Shown here one piece after another: positions 1 to 8,985 of a DNA stretch of 64,000 nt; the first letter of the stretch is position 1; every line of letters starts with the position of its first letter. Source of the stretch: Bacteroidales bacterium (GTDB taxonomy: Bacteria > Bacteroidota > Bacteroidia > Bacteroidales > VadinHA17); NCBI GenBank assembly GCA_029974835.1, contig JARKQN010000059.1, forward strand, positions 1 to 64,000, given 5' to 3'. The notes beneath the pieces were generated by a model. It saw nothing but the letters and a program-made list of their open reading frames with translations. It was not told where the DNA came from and made no database searches. A program made the translations under genes and the position numbers.

Positions 1-87
1 TGTGGTGCCTTCGAAGCCCTTTTCCTGGAAAACTTCCGTGGCGGCCTCGAAAATTTTCTATTCGTTAAGTTTTTCAACTTCAGTCAT
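1..87 (-). pseudogene. TetR/AcrR-family regulator, 5' end only, with in-frame amber codon
   Basis: Reading the minus strand from the ATG at 87-85 gives MTEVEKLNE, then TAG at 60-58, then KIFEAATEVFQEKGFEGTT to the window edge. The part after the stop is the classic first helix of a TetR-family DNA-binding domain (I.EAA.EVF.EKGFEGTT). The amber codon falls where Q or K is common, so a C-to-T change of CAG is the simplest explanation. No ATG, GTG or TTG follows the stop before the conserved helix, so a downstream start looks unlikely. The rest lies outside the window. It may be a pseudogene, a sequencing error or a readthrough case. The TetR-like reading itself is fairly secure. Confidence 0.6.
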
Positions 88-102
88 AATGTTTTTTATT
101 TT

Positions 103-144
103 GGTTAAACCAAAAGGATTAAATAAAAGGTTTAACCGAACGGT
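103..144. promoter_or_regulatory. Inverted repeats upstream of the TetR-like gene, possible operator
   Basis: GGTTAAACC at 103-111 is repeated inverted as GGTTTAACC at 129-137. An overlapping short palindrome ACCG-aa-CGGT lies at 135-144. Both sit directly upstream of the TetR-like start at 87. TetR-family regulators often bind such palindromes in their own promoter, so autoregulation is a reasonable inference. Binding itself is not shown. Confidence 0.4.
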
Positions 145-223
145 CAAAAATAAACTATTTTTTACAAATGCAAAAATTTTTAAAATTATTTTAAGGATAA
201 ATTTTCCTCAGCGGAGGGTACTG

Positions 224-1093
224 TTACCTTAATCTTATCCTGCAGTTTCCGATGGTTTTATTGCGGCAGATGAGTTCGATGCTGTAAACACCTGTCGTCA
301 GTTTCTCCTTTGGAGTGTAGGTGAGGTTAACCTGTCTCGATTCTTCGAATTCTCCCGTAAAAGGTGACAGGCTGGCTGTCAGGTTGGCCGTATTAAAGGA
401 GACATTCCATTTTATTTCTCCGCTTTCGGCGGTAACTGTCTGACCCGATGGAGTCTTAATCCTGAAAGAAATGTCATCTGTAAGGGTTTTGGGGACATCA
501 AAAGACATATTGATTCTTTTTGTCCTCACGGCGCAGATAACCGGTTTGTCGGTTTTTTTGCCTCTCACGGCAGTTACCATGATGTTATCGGTATCGAAGA
601 GCATTAATTCGTCCAGTTTTGCGGCAAGCTGCTTTTTCTCCTGTTCAAGAAGCTCGTTGTTTTTCTGCAGTTCATTGCTCTTTGCCATCAGTTTGTCATA
701 TTCCGACCTGAGCGATGCAGCTTCAGATTCAAGGTCTGCTTTTGCCTTTTTCAGGTCCTCCGTTTCTGTACGGCAGGCTTTCAGCGCAGCGCTCTCACCC
801 GCCAGTGCCCGGGCTCTTCTCTCGGCGGCTGCCAGTTTATTGTTTGTCTCCTCGAGAAGTTTACCGTTCTCGTTCAATTTTGTGTTAAGGGCCTCCAGAT
901 CGGATTTCAGTTTTGCAATGTCGGCGTCGGCCTGTGTCTTCTCAGCCATAAGTTTCTCGTAACGAAGCTGTTCCTCGTTCAGCTTATTGTTGGTCTTCTT
1001 CACGGCGCCCAGTGCAATGAGCAGTCCTATCAGCAGGATAACGGCAAGAGCCGCGCAACCGCCGAGTATGATTTTCATATTACGGTTTTCCAT
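224..1093 (-). CDS. Membrane-anchored coiled-coil protein, function unknown
   Basis: This 289-residue protein has a short cytoplasmic N-terminus, one hydrophobic helix at about residues 7-31 and then a long heptad-rich region from about 33 to 165, rich in Glu, Lys, Leu and Ala. A compact beta-rich C-terminal domain of about 120 residues follows. The topology suggests a bitopic inner-membrane protein with the coiled coil and C-domain in the periplasm. I do not recognise the C-terminal domain. The gene stands alone. A TAnnTTTG-like box (TATATTTG, minus strand 1127-1120) lies just upstream. Confidence 0.7.
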   Translation of the reverse strand: MENRNMKIILGGCAALAVILLIGLLIALGAVKKTNNKLNEEQLRYEKLMAEKTQADADIAKLKSDLEALNTKLNENGKLLEETNNKLAAAERRARALAGESAALKACRTETEDLKKAKADLESEAASLRSEYDKLMAKSNELQKNNELLEQEKKQLAAKLDELMLFDTDNIMVTAVRGKKTDKPVICAVRTKRINMSFDVPKTLTDDISFRIKTPSGQTVTAESGEIKWNVSFNTANLTASLSPFTGEFEESRQVNLTYTPKEKLTTGVYSIELICRNKTIGNCRIRLR

Positions 1094-1119
1094 TTTATTG
1101 GTTTTTTACAGGTTTCATA

Positions 1120-1127
1120 CAAATATA
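1120..1127 (-). promoter_or_regulatory. Promoter -7 box (TATATTTG)
   Basis: TATATTTG on the minus strand matches the Bacteroidota -7 consensus TAnnTTTG, about 26 bases upstream of the coiled-coil gene start. A TTG at 1152-1150 could serve as the -33 element. Confidence 0.5.
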
Positions 1128-1247
1128 CAACACAAATGTTAAAATAAGGCAACAACAGGAGAGAAATAAAAAGTCATTTTAAATGCCGTCCTGATAAGGA
1201 AATATATATTTAAGGTACATGGAAATTACGGGTATTTTCTATCGGGG

Positions 1248-1278
1248 TTTTGACACATTAAACGATTTAGGTAAATTG
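1248..1278 (+). promoter_or_regulatory. Candidate promoter of the aldolase gene
   Basis: TTTTG at 1248-1252 and TAAATTG at 1272-1278, 19 bases apart, approximate the Bacteroidota -33/-7 pair TTTG and TAnnTTTG. They lie 26 bases before the aldolase ATG. Confidence 0.4.
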
Positions 1279-1303
1279 CACCCCGTTTTTAAATAAATCT
1301 GTC

Positions 1304-2275
1304 ATGATACATTACAAAGAGCTAGGACTGGTAAATTCGCGCGAGTTATTCAAGGGCGCAATAAAGGGGGGTTATGCTATCCCGGCATTTAATTTCAACA
1401 ATCTCGAGCAGCTTCAGGCAATAATAGGGGCATGTGTCGAGACAAAGTCACCGGTGATATTGCAGGTGTCGAAGGGAGCGAGGAAATATGCAAACCAGAC
1501 TCTGCTTCAGTACCTTGCAAAGGGAGCAGTGGAGTATGCAAAGGAGCTGGGGTATGCCGTGCCCATAGTACTTCATCTCGACCATGGGGATGCATTTGAA
1601 ACCTGCAAGGCCTGTATTGAAACGGGGTTCTCGTCGGTTATGATTGACGGTTCGCATCTTCCTTACGAGGAAAATATAAAGGTTACCAGGCAGGTTGTTG
1701 AATTTGCCCATCAGTACGATGTCACTGTTGAGGGAGAGCTGGGTGTGCTGGCAGGTATAGAGGATGAGGTTTCGGCAGAACATTCTTCCTATACCCGGCC
1801 CGAGGAGGTTGAGGATTTTGTAAAGCATACGGGGGTTGATTCGCTTGCAATCTCGATCGGGACATCACACGGGGCTTTCAAGTTCAAGGTAAAACCCGGC
1901 GAGATGCCTCCTCCGCTCAGGTTCGACATACTGGAGGAAGTGGAAAAACGGCTGCCCGGTTTCCCGATAGTGCTTCACGGTGCATCGTCGGTACCGCAGG
2001 ATATTGTGGATGAAATAAACCGTTACGGAGGAAAGCTTGATAATACAGCAGGTGTCTCTGAAGATCAACTCCGCAGGGCAGCTTCATCGGCCGTGTGCAA
2101 GATTAATATCGACTCCGACGGCCGTCTGGCAATGACAGCCGCTATAAGAAAAGTGCTTACAGAGAAGCCGTCAGAGTTCGACCCGAGAAACTACCTCGGT
2201 CCGGCACGCGACAAGCTGAAGGAGCTGTACAAGCACAAGATTGTAAACGTACTGGGCAGCGCAGGGAAAGCATAA
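1304..2275 (+). CDS. fba: Class II fructose-bisphosphate aldolase
   Basis: This cytoplasmic enzyme of 323 residues cleaves fructose 1,6-bisphosphate to glyceraldehyde 3-phosphate and dihydroxyacetone phosphate, or condenses the two, in glycolysis and gluconeogenesis. Visible class II motifs are HLDHG at 91-95 (catalytic Asp and zinc His), EGELG at 143-147, the metal-binding His189 in GTSHGAFKF, and His225 in HGASS. The length fits the family. An insertion around residues 235-270 is typical of the longer class IIA/B forms. The gene is monocistronic, flanked by non-coding DNA on both sides. The related tagatose-bisphosphate aldolase is an alternative but less likely given the overall pattern. 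Confidence 0.93.
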   Translation: MIHYKELGLVNSRELFKGAIKGGYAIPAFNFNNLEQLQAIIGACVETKSPVILQVSKGARKYANQTLLQYLAKGAVEYAKELGYAVPIVLHLDHGDAFETCKACIETGFSSVMIDGSHLPYEENIKVTRQVVEFAHQYDVTVEGELGVLAGIEDEVSAEHSSYTRPEEVEDFVKHTGVDSLAISIGTSHGAFKFKVKPGEMPPPLRFDILEEVEKRLPGFPIVLHGASSVPQDIVDEINRYGGKLDNTAGVSEDQLRRAASSAVCKINIDSDGRLAMTAAIRKVLTEKPSEFDPRNYLGPARDKLKELYKHKIVNVLGSAGKA

Positions 2276-2453
2276 GCCCCGCCCGTATCATGGGGAACGC
2301 CCCGTTCACCCGGAGTCAATGTCAAATGATATTGGTTTCAGTGCATTAGATTTCGTACAGTATATCAGGATAAAATAATTTCTCCCCGGGAGAAGTATCT
2401 GTTGTCTTTCCCGCCGGGGAGCCTTTCATTGTACCGGAACATATTGCTCCGGT
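2276..2453. other. Intergenic DNA after fba, with a weak hairpin
   Basis: No gene is visible. CTCCCCGG at 2382-2389 and CCGGGGAG at 2414-2421 form an 8-bp stem with a 24-base loop. It has no U-run, so it is only a weak terminator candidate for fba. Confidence 0.3.
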
Positions 2454-2703
2454 CTATCGGGGAAATTGGAAATGTTGCAGAATGATTGATAATCGGTCAA
2501 TTCCGGACCCGTAATAATGAGGCATTTCGTTACAGGCTATATCCGTTGCAAATGTATTCTCGTAATGCCATCCAAAAAGTTCAGTAACTCTCTTGTGGTT
2601 CAAGAACGCTCAGTACAACATATTAATCTGAATTTCCAGAAAGTCTCTGGCTAAATTTATAGCATTCCCTGCCGGAGGCAGAGTACCATCAGATTCCAGA
2701 TCC
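2454..2703 (-). pseudogene. Possible remnant of a degraded coding sequence
   Basis: On the minus strand, just after the stop of the next upstream gene, one frame reads DLESDGTLPPAGNAIN and on to INMLY, then TGA. The same frame continues with TELFGWHYENTFATDIACNE and PHYYGSGIDRLS until a TAG at 2456-2454. The composition looks protein-like across both segments, but there is no start codon and there is an internal stop. I cannot name the family. It may be chance. Confidence 0.25.
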
Positions 2704-3312
2704 CTAAAACTGTACTGTCAGAGGCAGGATAAATCCGTAGAAGAGGAAAGATGCATTGCTTCCTCCTGAAAAAACCGCCTGCAACTGGGGATGGACTCCT
2801 ACCGGGCCGATTCTCCCGTATATACCAAGAGAACTTATTGCTCCAGGACCGGAAGAATATTTTTTCCTTTCGATTATACTAGATAAGTTTGAATCCGGAG
2901 CATAATAAAAGTATTCCTTATAACTGAGCATTCCAATTGCAAAAAGGCTTGTAAAACCAAAATTTTTTGTTTTGATGCAGGGGCTTATTCCGGCATAAAC
3001 CCCACCACCATTCATAGAATAATTATGAGAAGAGGTCAAATATGAGTCCCAGCATTTTTCAAATAAAGTTCCTGCTATAAGATCCAGATTCATAAATTTT
3101 GTCGGAAATACAATTCTTAAATCAGCTCCAGTCAGACCTGATGCACTGTTTGGTCCGGAGGGACTGACGTAATCTATATAATGGTCAGTATTCAGTGTGT
3201 TCCAGTGAAACAAAAAACCTGTTTCCAATCTGATTCCATTAATTCTTTTTTCAGTTTGTCCTGCCAGATTCAGACAGGCTGACATTAAAATAAGGATAAA
3301 AATTTTTTTCAT
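2704..3312 (-). CDS. Exported protein, probable small outer-membrane beta-barrel
   Basis: The 202-residue product has an N-terminal signal peptide (basic MKK, hydrophobic core, cleavage likely after LNLAGQ). The mature part is rich in Gly, Ser and Tyr with alternating hydrophobic strands and ends in the aromatic TVQF, which resembles an outer-membrane barrel C-terminus. No specific family is recognised. It lies 8 bases downstream of the broken fibronectin-III lipoprotein gene on the same strand and probably shared its transcript. Like that gene it is AT-richer than the neighbouring housekeeping genes. Confidence 0.6.
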   Translation of the reverse strand: MKKIFILILMSACLNLAGQTEKRINGIRLETGFLFHWNTLNTDHYIDYVSPSGPNSASGLTGADLRIVFPTKFMNLDLIAGTLFEKCWDSYLTSSHNYSMNGGGVYAGISPCIKTKNFGFTSLFAIGMLSYKEYFYYAPDSNLSSIIERKKYSSGPGAISSLGIYGRIGPVGVHPQLQAVFSGGSNASFLFYGFILPLTVQF

Positions 3313-3320
3313 ATGAATTC

Positions 3321-5055
3321 TTAATTATCAGATTCGCTTAATAGAATTTGAACTCCGTAATTAGGAAAAACCAACCATTTTTCAGGAAAGTCAAAATAAT
3401 TTATATATGCATTTCCGCACTTCTCTCCTTTATCCTGAAATTTAACAGAATACTTGACTCCTGCTGTTGGTGTAATAAAATCCAGTTTTGAGACATTTTT
3501 TGCATTGAATCCGACTCCTATTTCAAATGCAAGGTCGCCTGATGGTTTGTCATATTCAATTGCCGTGAAAGTCAGCATATCATACCACAGTCCGGGTTTC
3601 CAGTCGAGCACTTTTACTCCGTAAAAAACCTGGGACAAACTACTTCTTTTCGAAAACTCACAATTTATTTCATCCTGTACCTTAAATGGGTTCTTGTTGA
3701 CGGGATCAACATTGGTAACCGTTATGTAAAACTCCGGTTTGCCTGCCAGCCAGCCTTCGATGCTCCAGTCGGTAAACTTGATTTGTTTGATATAGACCGG
3801 AGAATATTGTGAAATATCCCTGTAGGGGGCCTGAATGAAATCATATTTCGGATTGGACACTCCAAGCCGGGTAACATGTACTGCTTTGTAGATTATTTTC
3901 TTACCTGGTTTTATGTTTGTATCAAAATAATCATGCTGCGATACCGGAAAACTGTTAAGAAGAACATAATCGGCATCTTCCCCCACTATAAGCTTATAAA
4001 GGTGAGTCTCCTCAATGTACTGGCTGTTATCGTTCTGCCAGCGAAGCTCAACCAGATTCCGTGCATGCTGGATTGCTTCAAAATCAAGGACCGGTTTAGG
4101 AAGGGCAGGGGCTGTAATCGTGACATAATTCGATGGAACAGACTCGGTTGACTCATAAAAAGCGGTAACAAAGTATGTATATGAACTTATTGCAGTAACT
4201 GTTTTATCATCATAACTTTTGTTGTTTACTCCTGAGATGGTTGCAATTCTGATAAAATTTATATCGGAAGTGGATTTCCGGTAAATATGATAGCCATGTG
4301 TGTTTGTTGCGTCGGCTTCTGCCGGCATCCCCCAGCCCAGCCTGATCCCGGCCTCTGTTGTTACGCAAGTAAGCCCTGTTGGTGCAGGAGGAGCAGCTTT
4401 TGTTTCATCTCCGGGAACTGAGACACGTTCATTAAGCCCAATCACAATTACAGGTTCATCAGGAGGTGTTACTGCATCAATCATAACCATTTCTCCATCG
4501 GGACGGTAACCTGTAACAAATCTGGTTGAAAGTTCATCGTATTCAAAAGGTATAAAAGTGACCACCGGAACATATTTTTCATCCACCCATTTCTCTGCAT
4601 TCACCGGAACAGAAACCTGCAGGAGAGGATATTTTGCCATTAGCATATCTATAAATGATTCAGAATTTCCTCCTTTTCCTTCGGCAGATCCGCCTTCAGC
4701 ATACCTGTTAAGCATGTCTTTTACAGTAAGGTAGGAGACTCCTTTGGTCGTAAGTTCTTTTTCCGGTAATCTCATTTCAGCAATAGCTGACAGAAGAACA
4801 TCATAATCTCCGTCAAATTGTTTTATGACTTCCTCTTTTATTATGTATTATGGAACTGAAAACTTTGTTCTCAGCAAGAGCCTTACAGACAGTCTTTGAG
4901 AAATTGCTCAGATCCCTGTTATAAGGGGTATTATCAAAAAGCTCTTTAGAAATTACTCTGAATTCCGAACTGGTTTTTTCAGCTTTTTCGCATGCATTTA
5001 GCAAAAATGCCATGACGGTAACCAGCAAACAAATTTTTAATGCAGCACTTTTCAT
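3321..5055 (-). pseudogene. Fibronectin type III lipoprotein gene split by a +1 frameshift
   Basis: Two frames together encode one protein. The first (5055-4813) starts with a lipoprotein signal ending in LLNAC and runs to ALAENKVFSSI before an early TGA. The second frame carries on with IIKEEVIKQFDGDYDVLL at about 4845-4790, through the apparent ATG at 4775, to a TAA near 3321. The switch must occur between about 4847 and 4816, and one extra base there would explain it. The second part contains two fibronectin-III-like domains at roughly residues 125-225 and 228-320 of the 484-residue frame, then an unrecognised beta-rich C-terminal region. A real mutation and a sequencing error are both possible. 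The intact protein would be a surface or periplasmic lipoprotein of about 575 residues with unknown role. Confidence 0.65.
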
Positions 5056-5427
5056 GATTTAAATTTTTTAGCACGAGGTTAATTTTTTCTCCCCCGGTAT
5101 GGTTTCGGAATCCGGGGATTAGTAATTCCCGTATTCTCAGAATTACTCTTCTTCGTTCGGAGAATAAAATAATATTAAGCATTTCTTCGGCGAAGCAGTT
5201 AATTTTATTTCCTTAATGAAGTTTCTGAATGTATTGCTGAATAAATATACGAAATAAATTTTAATTTCAAACATGTTCAGGTAATTTTTTTCACCTGCCC
5301 GGGATACTTTCAATTCCGTGTTGTTCTTTCATGGCCGTTCACTTACCTGACAGCCGGACCAGGGTGGTAATATTCCAATGTTTATTAATTTCATCCCGGT
5401 CCGGCTTCAGCAGAGCGTTGCGGGCAT
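5056..5427. other. Intergenic region, AT-rich
   Basis: No gene is seen. The half next to the lipoprotein gene is AT-rich. The other half holds the long inverted repeat listed separately. Confidence 0.4.
5352..5406 (-). terminator. Hairpin downstream of the HerA-like gene
   Basis: AGCCGGACC at 5352-5360 and GGTCCGGCT at 5398-5406 form a perfect 9-bp stem with a 37-base loop, 22 bases after the stop of the minus-strand ATPase gene. There is no clear U-run, so it may stabilise the 3' end rather than terminate transcription. Confidence 0.35.
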
Positions 5428-7026
5428 TTAAAGAACTTTCTTAAGAATACCGAAAACTCCGCGCATGAATGTTGCGCTGGTAAGCACTTTCACGGCAGGC
5501 GGTATTGTGGTCCTTCTCCTTGACGGATAGGAGGTTCTTCCGGCATAGGGTCGCGACGGGCGCCGCGTCTCCCTCGACCATTCCGCCTCCCGCTGCTTCT
5601 GCGCCTTCCATTCGGCTTCTCTCTGCTTCTCCCATAACTTTCTCGCCTCCTCGTCGGCACGCTGTTTTTCAATCATCTCCACCTTCCTGCCGAGTATCTC
5701 GTAGGCACTCTCCCGGTCAATAACCTGTCCGTATTTACTTACCAGCAGCGATGAACGGTTAATCGAAGATATCTCGTCCGGTGTCAATACATCCATTCTG
5801 CTCTGAGGAGCCCGAAGCATTACAGCTGCAAGAGGAGTAGGAATTCCCTTTTCGTTCAAAGCCGTCACAAGAGCTTCGCCGATGCCAAGCGACATTATTA
5901 ATTCATCTGTTTTATAGAATTCGGAAAGCGGATAATTCTCTGCGGTAAGTTTTATGGCTTTCCTGTCGTTGGCTGTAAAGGCCCTGAGAGCATGCTGAAC
6001 CTTTAACCCAAGCTGTGAAAGTACTCCCGCCGGGATATCGGTGGGGTTCTGTGTAACGAAGAAAACCCCGACACCCTTCGACCTTATCAGTTTTACAATG
6101 TTTTCGATCTGTTCGAGCAATTCTTTGCCTGCCTGGTTAAAAATCAGATGTGCTTCGTCAATGAACATAACCAGTTCGGGTTTTTCGGCATCGCCTTTTT
6201 CGGGCATGGTGTTGTAAATCTCTCCCAGCAGCGACAGCATAAATGTTGAGAAGAGCTTTGGCCTGTCCTGTATATCTGTAACCCTTACAATATTTATGTA
6301 TCCGTATCCTCTGCTGTCGCGGCGCATCAGATCAGGTATTTCAAACGAGAGTTCCCCGAAAAAAAGTTCTCCGCCCTGCTGCTCCAGTTCGATGATTTTG
6401 CGAAGTATTATTCCTGTAGTTGTTGATGAAGATTTACCGTACTCCTTCTCAAATTCGGCCTTGCCTGCGCCGTTCATATATTGGATCACCTGTTTAAGGT
6501 CCTTCAGGTCGAGAAGAGCAAGATTATTGTCGTCGCAGTATTTAAAGATTATTGCCATCACGCCTGCCTGGGTGTCGTTGAGATCCAGTATGCGGGAGAG
6601 AAGAACGGGTCCGAATTCCGATACCGTGGCTCTTAATCTAACCCCGTCCTGCCTCGAAAGTGAAAGAAGTTCAACAGGGTATCCTTCCGGAGACCATTCA
6701 AGCCCGATCTTCCGGTGGCGCTCTGTTATAAATGATTTTTCCCCGCCCGGCATGGCTATCCCGCTGAGGTCGCCTTTAACATCCATAAGAAGAACCGGAA
6801 TACCTTTCCGGGAGAGCTGTTCAGATATAACCTGAAGCGTCTTTGTCTTGCCTGTTCCGGTGGCGCCGGCAATAAGGCCATGACGATTCATTGTTTTGAG
6901 GGGAATCTTAACCATAGCGCCCGGGATTACCTCGCCTCCAAGCATTGCGGATCCCAGAATTATGCTATCGCCCTTGCATGAATAGCCTTCGTTTATTAAG
7001 GCTGAGAATTTTTCTGCAGAGTCCAT
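5428..7026 (-). CDS. HerA-like ATPase, DUF853/YjgR family
   Basis: The 532-residue protein is a P-loop NTPase of the HerA/FtsK-like superfamily. It has a Walker A motif GATGTGKT (residues 54-61) and a Walker B motif MFIDEAH. The sequence FFVTQNPTDIPAGVLSQLG is characteristic of the DUF853 (YjgR) group. The C-terminal 90 residues are charged, then Arg/Ser/Pro-rich, and end in a short hydrophobic helix. The role of the family is not established; DNA translocation is inferred from HerA. The gene is transcribed alone. The start follows from conservation of the N-terminal segment before Walker A. Confidence 0.85.
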   Translation of the reverse strand: MDSAEKFSALINEGYSCKGDSIILGSAMLGGEVIPGAMVKIPLKTMNRHGLIAGATGTGKTKTLQVISEQLSRKGIPVLLMDVKGDLSGIAMPGGEKSFITERHRKIGLEWSPEGYPVELLSLSRQDGVRLRATVSEFGPVLLSRILDLNDTQAGVMAIIFKYCDDNNLALLDLKDLKQVIQYMNGAGKAEFEKEYGKSSSTTTGIILRKIIELEQQGGELFFGELSFEIPDLMRRDSRGYGYINIVRVTDIQDRPKLFSTFMLSLLGEIYNTMPEKGDAEKPELVMFIDEAHLIFNQAGKELLEQIENIVKLIRSKGVGVFFVTQNPTDIPAGVLSQLGLKVQHALRAFTANDRKAIKLTAENYPLSEFYKTDELIMSLGIGEALVTALNEKGIPTPLAAVMLRAPQSRMDVLTPDEISSINRSSLLVSKYGQVIDRESAYEILGRKVEMIEKQRADEEARKLWEKQREAEWKAQKQREAEWSRETRRPSRPYAGRTSYPSRRRTTIPPAVKVLTSATFMRGVFGILKKVL

Positions 7027-7298
7027 TGGAATTAGTTTTTGATTTCGACGAAAGTTACCTGTAATATTTTTATCATAAAAATTACTTCTGCTTTAGCAGC
7101 AAAATAAATATAATCATTTATTAAAGCTTTGCATTCGGTTCTTCAGAATTAATTATTTCACAAAAAGACCTTTGATTCTGTCAAATGCTTAATTTTGAAG
7201 ATAAAGGGAAAAGAATAATATTGAAACAAAACCTTTACCCGCTGATTGCTTAAAGGCTTTCGATTGAGAGTATATTTTACCTGCAGGAGGATAAGCAG

Positions 7299-8558
7299 AT
7301 GCGCAAAAGAGAATTCATAAAAAAGGCAGGCATTCTGGGTATGGGTGCTGCCATGTCGGATAAATTATATTTGGAAATGATCGGAAAATATGCTGAGGTG
7401 CCGGCAGGGGAGCTGGCAGAAAATGAAGATTTCTGGCTTGATATCAGGAAGGAATACAGGCTCAACCCGGATATCATCAATCTCGAAAACGGTTATTACA
7501 ATATCATCCCTGAGCCGACCCTGGATAAATATATAAGACATTTAAGGGATGTAAATTACCAGGGTTCATATTATATGCGGACAGTTCAGACCGACAATAA
7601 AAAGGCTATGGCGGCAAAAATGGCAGCCATTGCCGGCTGCCCGGCCGACGAGCTCATTCTGACCCGCAATACTACCGAATCGCTCGACATCATAATCGGC
7701 GGCTACCCCTGGAAAGAAGGCGATGAGGCCGTGATGGCAGAGCAGGATTATCCTTCAATGCTTTCAATGTTCAGGCAGGTTGGCAGGCGTTACGGTGTGG
7801 TCAACAGGATTGTATCTGTCCCCACCGATCCCGGATCCGACGATGAAATAGTGAATCTCTATGCAAATGCCATCACCGGAAAAACAAGGCTGTTGATGAT
7901 ATGTCACATGATCAACATTACAGGTCACATACTGCCTGTAAGGAAGATATGCGAAATGGCACACCGCCGGGGCGTTGAGGTAATGGTTGACGGCGCCCAT
8001 ACCGTGGGCCATATCAGCTTTACAATTCCTGAACTCGGGTGTGATTATTTCGGCAGCAGTCTGCACAAATGGATGAGCGTGCCTCTCGGGTCCGGCTTAT
8101 TATGGGTGAAAAAGGAACATATACGGAAGATATGGCCGCTGATGGCACCATTTGAGGATAAGCCGGAGGATATTTCAAGGCTGAACCATACGGGAACACT
8201 CCCTGTTCACACCGATCTTGCCGTTGAGGATGCTGTTGAATATTACCTGAGGCTCGGCCCCGGGCGCAAAGAGGCCCGGCTGAGATACCTGCAGCATTAC
8301 TGGACCGACAAAGTGAGAAATCTGCCGCACATAGAAATGTACACCCCTTCCGACCCTGCACGTTCTTGTGGCATTGCAACAGTCGGAGTGAAAGGCATGA
8401 AACCTTCAGACCTGGGTGATATCCTTTTTAAAAAATACAAAATATACACAGCCCCCGTCGACGGGGCAGGGGTCCACGGATGCCGCGTTACACCCAATGT
8501 GTTTACGACAACTGAAGAACTTGACGTTCTTGTCAGGGCCCTGAAAGAGATTAAATAA
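7299..8558 (+). CDS. PLP-dependent class V aminotransferase-fold enzyme, probably exported
   Basis: This 419-residue fold-type I PLP enzyme resembles isopenicillin-N-epimerase and cysteine-desulfurase-like proteins. The cofactor Asp is in DGAHTVGH (Asp231), and the Schiff-base Lys is Lys257 in SSLHKWMS. TRNTTESLD is the phosphate-binding region. The N-terminus MRKREFIKKAGILGMGAA resembles the Tat-type header seen on many Bacteroidota proteins (RREF.KK.GL.G) but has RKREF rather than a perfect twin Arg, so Tat export is an inference. The substrate is unknown. It is upstream of the PadR operon but separated by an AT-rich promoter region. Confidence 0.82.
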   Translation: MRKREFIKKAGILGMGAAMSDKLYLEMIGKYAEVPAGELAENEDFWLDIRKEYRLNPDIINLENGYYNIIPEPTLDKYIRHLRDVNYQGSYYMRTVQTDNKKAMAAKMAAIAGCPADELILTRNTTESLDIIIGGYPWKEGDEAVMAEQDYPSMLSMFRQVGRRYGVVNRIVSVPTDPGSDDEIVNLYANAITGKTRLLMICHMINITGHILPVRKICEMAHRRGVEVMVDGAHTVGHISFTIPELGCDYFGSSLHKWMSVPLGSGLLWVKKEHIRKIWPLMAPFEDKPEDISRLNHTGTLPVHTDLAVEDAVEYYLRLGPGRKEARLRYLQHYWTDKVRNLPHIEMYTPSDPARSCGIATVGVKGMKPSDLGDILFKKYKIYTAPVDGAGVHGCRVTPNVFTTTEELDVLVRALKEIK

Positions 8559-8576
8559 AAAATTTTTTCTGAATGC

Positions 8577-8608
8577 TTGTATTATTAAAATTAAATATCA
8601 TATATTTG
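8577..8608 (+). promoter_or_regulatory. Promoter of the padR operon
   Basis: TTG at 8577-8579 and TATATTTG at 8601-8608, with 21 bases between, match the Bacteroidota -33/-7 pattern. They lie in a very AT-rich stretch with several overlapping ATATTAAATATAATAT palindromic runs (8600-8640) that could also serve as an operator. Confidence 0.55.
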
Positions 8609-8640
8609 CAATATATAAGAATATTAAATATAATATAAAT

Positions 8641-8985
8641 ATGATATCAGGTGAACTATTAAAAGGATCGTTAAAGACCATTGTTCTGAAAATCCTTAAG
8701 GAAGAGGGTCCTCTGCACGGCTATGCCATAAGCCGCAGGGTGGAAGAGCTTACAGGCGGCAGGATAAGGCTTACCTACGGTGCTCTTTACCCGGTACTCC
8801 ATAAGCTGGAAAGCGAAAACATTCTGATAACCCGGCAGGAGAACTTCAACAACCGTACAAGGGTCTATTACAGCATTTCGCCCAAAGGTCACTCAGTGAT
8901 AGAGGAGAAAGTGCAGGAAATGAAGGAGTACATTGAATCACTGCAGAAAATCATTGAATTAAAACCCGGTTTAAATTATGCCTGA
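8641..8985 (+). CDS. PadR-family transcriptional regulator
   Basis: The 114-residue winged-helix protein has the PadR signature: LKTIVLKILKEEGPLHGYAI, then LTYGALYPVLHKLE for the recognition helix, and a wing with YYSISPKG. It ends with one dimerisation helix, as in the short subfamily. The gene overlaps the next one by 8 bases and is almost certainly co-transcribed with it. Members of this family usually repress their own operon until a ligand or signal is bound; here the controlled target would be the two membrane proteins that follow. Confidence 0.9.
   Translation: MISGELLKGSLKTIVLKILKEEGPLHGYAISRRVEELTGGRIRLTYGALYPVLHKLESENILITRQENFNNRTRVYYSISPKGHSVIEEKVQEMKEYIESLQKIIELKPGLNYA

Noticed and set aside
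2-232. Plus-strand ORF of 76 codons at the window start
   Set aside because: It runs antisense to the TetR-like reading and through the palindromic upstream region. It has no domain and poor coding character.
5428-7026. HerA-like ATPase as part of a defence system
   Set aside because: The sequence fits the DUF853/YjgR family, and no SIR2, nuclease or other defence partner is adjacent.
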